43,401 bases of DNA. Origin: an uncultured Schlesneria sp. (GTDB lineage: Bacteria > Planctomycetota > Planctomycetia > Planctomycetales > Planctomycetaceae). Shown one piece after another: positions 43,372 through 43,401 of the stretch. Position numbers and translations under genes: made by a program. The first letter of the stretch is position 1. Every line of letters begins with the position of its first letter. Below the pieces are notes generated by a model, which saw nothing but the letters and a program-made list of their open reading frames with translations, ran no database searches and had not been told where the DNA came from. The stretch is from positions 1 through 43,401 of the forward strand of contig CAIMFH010000071.1 in NCBI GenBank assembly GCA_903840265.1, given 5' to 3'.

Positions 43372-43401
43372 CCACGCCTTTGGCGTTCAAGAGGCCTCTC
43401 A

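Overview
The window is chromosomal DNA of a planctomycete (order Planctomycetales, probably Planctomycetaceae-like). The signature families are a PSCyt1/PSCyt2/PSD1 (DUF1549/DUF1553) c-type cytochrome, a Tat-exported DUF1501 protein, a TIGR02604/TIGR02603-type 'membrane-bound dehydrogenase' with HEAT repeats and haem c, a DUF11 surface protein, and dispersed GC-rich palindromes. No phage, integrase, transposase, CRISPR array or rRNA gene was seen.

Region 1 (1-1800): eleven tRNA genes on the + strand (Gly-TCC, Gln-TTG, Ser-TGA, Ala-TGC, Leu-TAA-like, Tyr-GTA, Leu-GAG-like, Thr-GGT, Ser-GCT, Arg-TCG, Ser-GGA). They are separated by five copies of a palindromic spacer that folds into up to three hairpins. 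Several tRNAs are structurally abnormal. This is the most unusual part of the window.

Region 2 (1745-7329, - strand): two cyanophycin synthetases in tandem ending at a strong terminator. The upstream one keeps the N-domain H-x-x-E-H motif; the downstream one has lost it. An 849-base gene-free stretch follows.

Region 3 (8179-20323): a small membrane protein, a CLC-type chloride protein with CBS domains, a DUF1549/1553 cytochrome with a tightly linked DUF1501 partner, a PQQ-type beta-propeller, a PIG-L deacetylase (BshB1-like), a small lipoprotein and a GntP-type permease.

Region 4 (20356-29106): gltX, mgtA, a four-helix DUF4149-like protein, a small one-helix protein translationally coupled to a large haem-binding dehydrogenase-like protein, and queF.

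Region 5 (29318-38356): a DUF11-repeat protein with a long disordered DPF-rich region, then a DUF2339-DUF3999-TIM-barrel operon converging on an amidohydrolase, with overlapping stop codons.

Region 6 (38643-43401): a PDZ protein, then a - strand run of an FmdB-like mini-protein, eboA and eboB (part of the ebo metabolite-traffic cluster, without eboC-F here), a group 2 truncated haemoglobin, a candidate small RNA with its own promoter and terminator, and a block of palindromes including a 75-base inverted repeat pair.

Gene starts were moved from the longest reading frame where a Shine-Dalgarno sequence, signal peptide or family N-terminus favoured another codon; each case is stated.
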